This document shows, one piece after another, positions 14,490 through 15,608 of a DNA stretch of 15,608 bases (its first letter is position 1; each line of letters begins with the position of its first letter). The notes under the pieces are model-generated. The model was not told the origin of the DNA. It saw only the letters and a list, made by a program, of their open reading frames with translations, and searched no databases. Position numbers and translations under genes: made by a program. The stretch is from Lachnospiraceae bacterium (GTDB lineage: Bacteria; Bacillota; Clostridia; Lachnospirales; Lachnospiraceae), in NCBI GenBank assembly GCA_016282215.1, contig JAEEKC010000101.1:1-15608 (forward strand), read 5' to 3'.

Positions 14490-14741
14490 TCAGCCGGATT
14501 CCAAAAACCAGCGATAGTTTTCTTCATAAAAAAGCCTGACAGGTTTTCCGCGAATCATACAAAGATAGAGAATGCCGGCGCCACCTGCTCTGCGGGAGGC
14601 ACAGCGTTCTATTTTACTGACTCTGTCGATCTCATATTTTCTTCCGTCTTCCCAGATCAGATATTTCGGACGGAGCATTCCGTCGCTTGAAAACTCTGCG
14701 CCTACATCGACATAGACCTTACATCCGATTCTTTCAGCCAT
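14490..14741 (-). CDS. Small conserved-looking protein under LexA-type control, function unknown
   Basis: A soluble protein of 83 residues (MAERIGCKVYVDVGAEFSSDG, then WEDGRKYEIDRVSKIERCASR, then GILYLCMIRGKPVRLFYEENYRWF). The pattern is an all-beta fold: a DG-containing hairpin, WEDGRKYEIDRV, and a final FYEENYRWFLE. I know no assigned function. The frame is open to an ATG at 14783, but this lies inside the promoter, so it cannot be the start. ATG 14741 follows GGGGG by 8 bases. A consensus promoter with a LexA box in its spacer (14772-14800) indicates induction by DNA damage, so a role in the SOS response, such as an accessory of a repair or translesion enzyme, is inferred. No polymerase gene lies next to it in this window. 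Confidence 0.8.
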   Translation of the reverse strand: MAERIGCKVYVDVGAEFSSDGMLRPKYLIWEDGRKYEIDRVSKIERCASRRAGGAGILYLCMIRGKPVRLFYEENYRWFLESG

Positions 14742-14771
14742 AACAAAACCCCCAAAAAAAGATGTAACATA

Positions 14772-14800
14772 ATAATAGAACAAATGTTCGATTTATGCAA
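14772..14800 (-). promoter_or_regulatory. Sigma-A promoter with a LexA box in the spacer
   Basis: On the minus strand: TTGCAT (14800-14795), a 17-base spacer and TATTAT (14777-14772). The spacer contains CGAAC-ATTT-GTTC (14790-14778), matching the Gram-positive LexA operator CGAAC-N4-GTTCG at 9 of 10 fixed positions (the last G is T). LexA bound here would block RNA polymerase at both elements. Confidence 0.85.
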
Positions 14801-14901
14801 CCGCTAGATGTAGGATAGGATGCCGATGAAAAATACATATTCTTGACAGACTGGGTGTTGGGGGGCAATGAAAAACGTATCTCACATTTTTGTGCAGTCT
14901 A

Positions 14902-14910
14902 TGTTACAAT
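14902..14910 (+). promoter_or_regulatory. Extended -10 promoter for the 4Fe-4S membrane protein gene
   Basis: TG-T-TACAAT (TACAAT at 14905-14910), an extended -10 with 5 of 6 matches. There is no good -35. A TTGACA at 14843 is not followed by a -10 at normal spacing. Transcription would start near 14917 and give a leader of about 90 bases carrying the conserved element at 14944. Confidence 0.4.
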
Positions 14911-14943
14911 AGAAAATAGCGGAGCCGAAAAACAAATAATGAG

Positions 14944-15006
14944 GCAGTGTAAAGCCCGGTATGAAAATGCTGAGCCGAACAACTGCTGTTCAATTGGAGA
15001 GGTTGT
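14944..15006 (+). promoter_or_regulatory. Conserved leader element, copy 3 (before the 4Fe-4S membrane protein gene)
   Basis: Blocks: GCAGT-G-TAAAG (TAAA at 14950), CCGGTATGAAAA, GAGCCGA (14972-14978), ACTGCTG (from 14982), TCAATT and GGAGAGG (14996-15002). GCAGT (14944-14948) pairs fully with ACTGC (14982-14986). About four in five positions match copy 1 over the first 52 bases. An extra GAGCCGAA lies 50 bases upstream at 14922, inside the same predicted leader. The -10-like block at SigD spacing is poor here (GCTGAGC). Confidence 0.65.
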
Positions 15007-15608
15007 ATGAAACAATACAGATTACCGATCATAATGCTGGCAATATTTGAAACAGTAGCCATAACGCTGTGGCTGACCAAAGATAACCTGTTTTATCTGT
15101 TTAATTTCAGCTATATCGGGTTATCCGTATCGCTGGGCGTATTTCTTTTCATAAGGAAATACAAATATGCCCGCCGCATTGTGCAGCTGCTGGTCGGATT
15201 ATATATGCTGATCTACCTGGGGCTCATCTGTCAGGAAAATATGCAGATCGAAGGATTCTGGTATTATCTCTTCACAGGGGTCTTTGAGGCTGCAACCATT
15301 CATTACGCGGTCGCAAAGATATTCGGTCCGCTGATCTTCGGACGGGGATGGTGCGGATATGCCTGTTGGACTGCGATGGTGCTGGATTTTCTTCCCTATA
15401 AAGAGTCCGGGGCGCCAAGGCGAAAACTGGGCTGGATCCGGTATATCACATTTGCCGCATCATTGATATTTGTATCGGCATTATTTCTTGCAAAAGTCGG
15501 AAACATAGAACGCATCATGTTTTGGGCGTTTATAGTTGGTAATATTGCTTATTACGCAATCGGTATAGCGCTGGCATTTGCTTTTAAGGACAACAGGGCT
15601 TTTTGTAA
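15007..15608 (+). CDS. Polytopic membrane 4Fe-4S protein (NapH/NosR-like), 3' end missing
   Basis: The first 200 codons of a membrane protein; the frame runs off the window. About six hydrophobic segments are visible (near 8-23, 28-48, 57-74, 86-105, 145-163 and 172-193). Between the fourth and fifth is FGRGWCGYACWTAMVLDFLPYK, with C116 and C120, the hallmark of the membrane 4Fe-4S family (Fer4_5, NapH/NosR/CcoG-type). The visible end, DNRAFC, is where a second cysteine motif normally begins, so at least one ferredoxin-like cluster should follow. These proteins carry electrons from or to the membrane; the partner cannot be told. GGAGAGG precedes ATG 15007. It is preceded by the conserved leader element copy 3. 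Confidence 0.9.
   Translation, partial: MKQYRLPIIMLAIFETVAITLWLTKDNLFYLFNFSYIGLSVSLGVFLFIRKYKYARRIVQLLVGLYMLIYLGLICQENMQIEGFWYYLFTGVFEAATIHYAVAKIFGPLIFGRGWCGYACWTAMVLDFLPYKESGAPRRKLGWIRYITFAASLIFVSALFLAKVGNIERIMFWAFIVGNIAYYAIGIALAFAFKDNRAFC

Noticed and set aside
14742..14783. Upstream ATG at 14783 for the small minus-strand gene
   Set aside because: It lies within the LexA-controlled promoter, upstream of the expected transcription start.

Overview
The window looks like chromosomal DNA of an anaerobic, low-to-mid GC Firmicute, most likely a Lachnospiraceae-type clostridium. The basis is a class III (oxygen-sensitive) ribonucleotide reductase, a KtrAB potassium system, a LytS-type two-component pair, a secreted beta-helix/BIG2 surface protein, strong AGGAGG-type ribosome binding sites, and a LexA box of the Bacillus/Clostridium type (CGAAC-N4-GTTC). 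I see no rRNA, tRNA, CRISPR array, insertion sequence or phage module. The species cannot be named from this sequence.

Layout. 1-1318: the 3' part of nrdD with a C-terminal redoxin domain, closed by a hairpin. 1403-3518: a short direct repeat, then ktrB (TTG start) and ktrA, encoding a K+ uptake channel and its RCK regulator. 3571-5432 (minus): a LytS/YehU-like sensor kinase and a regulator with the unusual order XRE-HTH then REC, overlapping by 4 bp. 5690-8005: a large secreted surface protein. 8006-8362: a terminator, three 23-bp direct repeats abutting a sigma-A promoter, and a small relic-like ORF. 8363-10002: a zinc-ribbon/PH-like protein and a LURP-one-type (Tubby-like) protein, ended by a strong terminator. 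10003-10468: a gap with GTGCAAAT repeats. 10469-11176: a zinc-finger GGDEF protein. 11367-14482: a secreted GH114-type glycosidase, a membrane protein with two zinc ribbons, and an MBL-fold hydrolase. 14490-14741 (minus): a small gene under a textbook LexA-repressible promoter. 15007-end: a membrane 4Fe-4S (NapH/NosR-like) protein, cut by the window end.

How the parts may relate. The best supported links are KtrA-KtrB, the kinase-regulator pair, and the 12298/13592 gene pair. From 8363 to 14482 there is a run of poorly characterised proteins, several with N- or C-terminal zinc ribbons. A diguanylate cyclase lies next to a secreted polysaccharide hydrolase, which suggests a c-di-GMP/envelope theme; this is inference.

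The most interesting unexplained signal is a leader element of about 65 bp repeated before three unrelated genes (ATGs at 5690, 12298 and 15007). It runs from an AGT-TAAAG block through GCCGA and ACTG to the ribosome binding site. It could be a structured cis-regulatory RNA or a SigD/sigma-28-like promoter; a simpler TAAA-N15-TCGATAG version precedes the gene at 9097. A second strong signal is the SOS-type promoter of the small unknown gene at 14490-14741.
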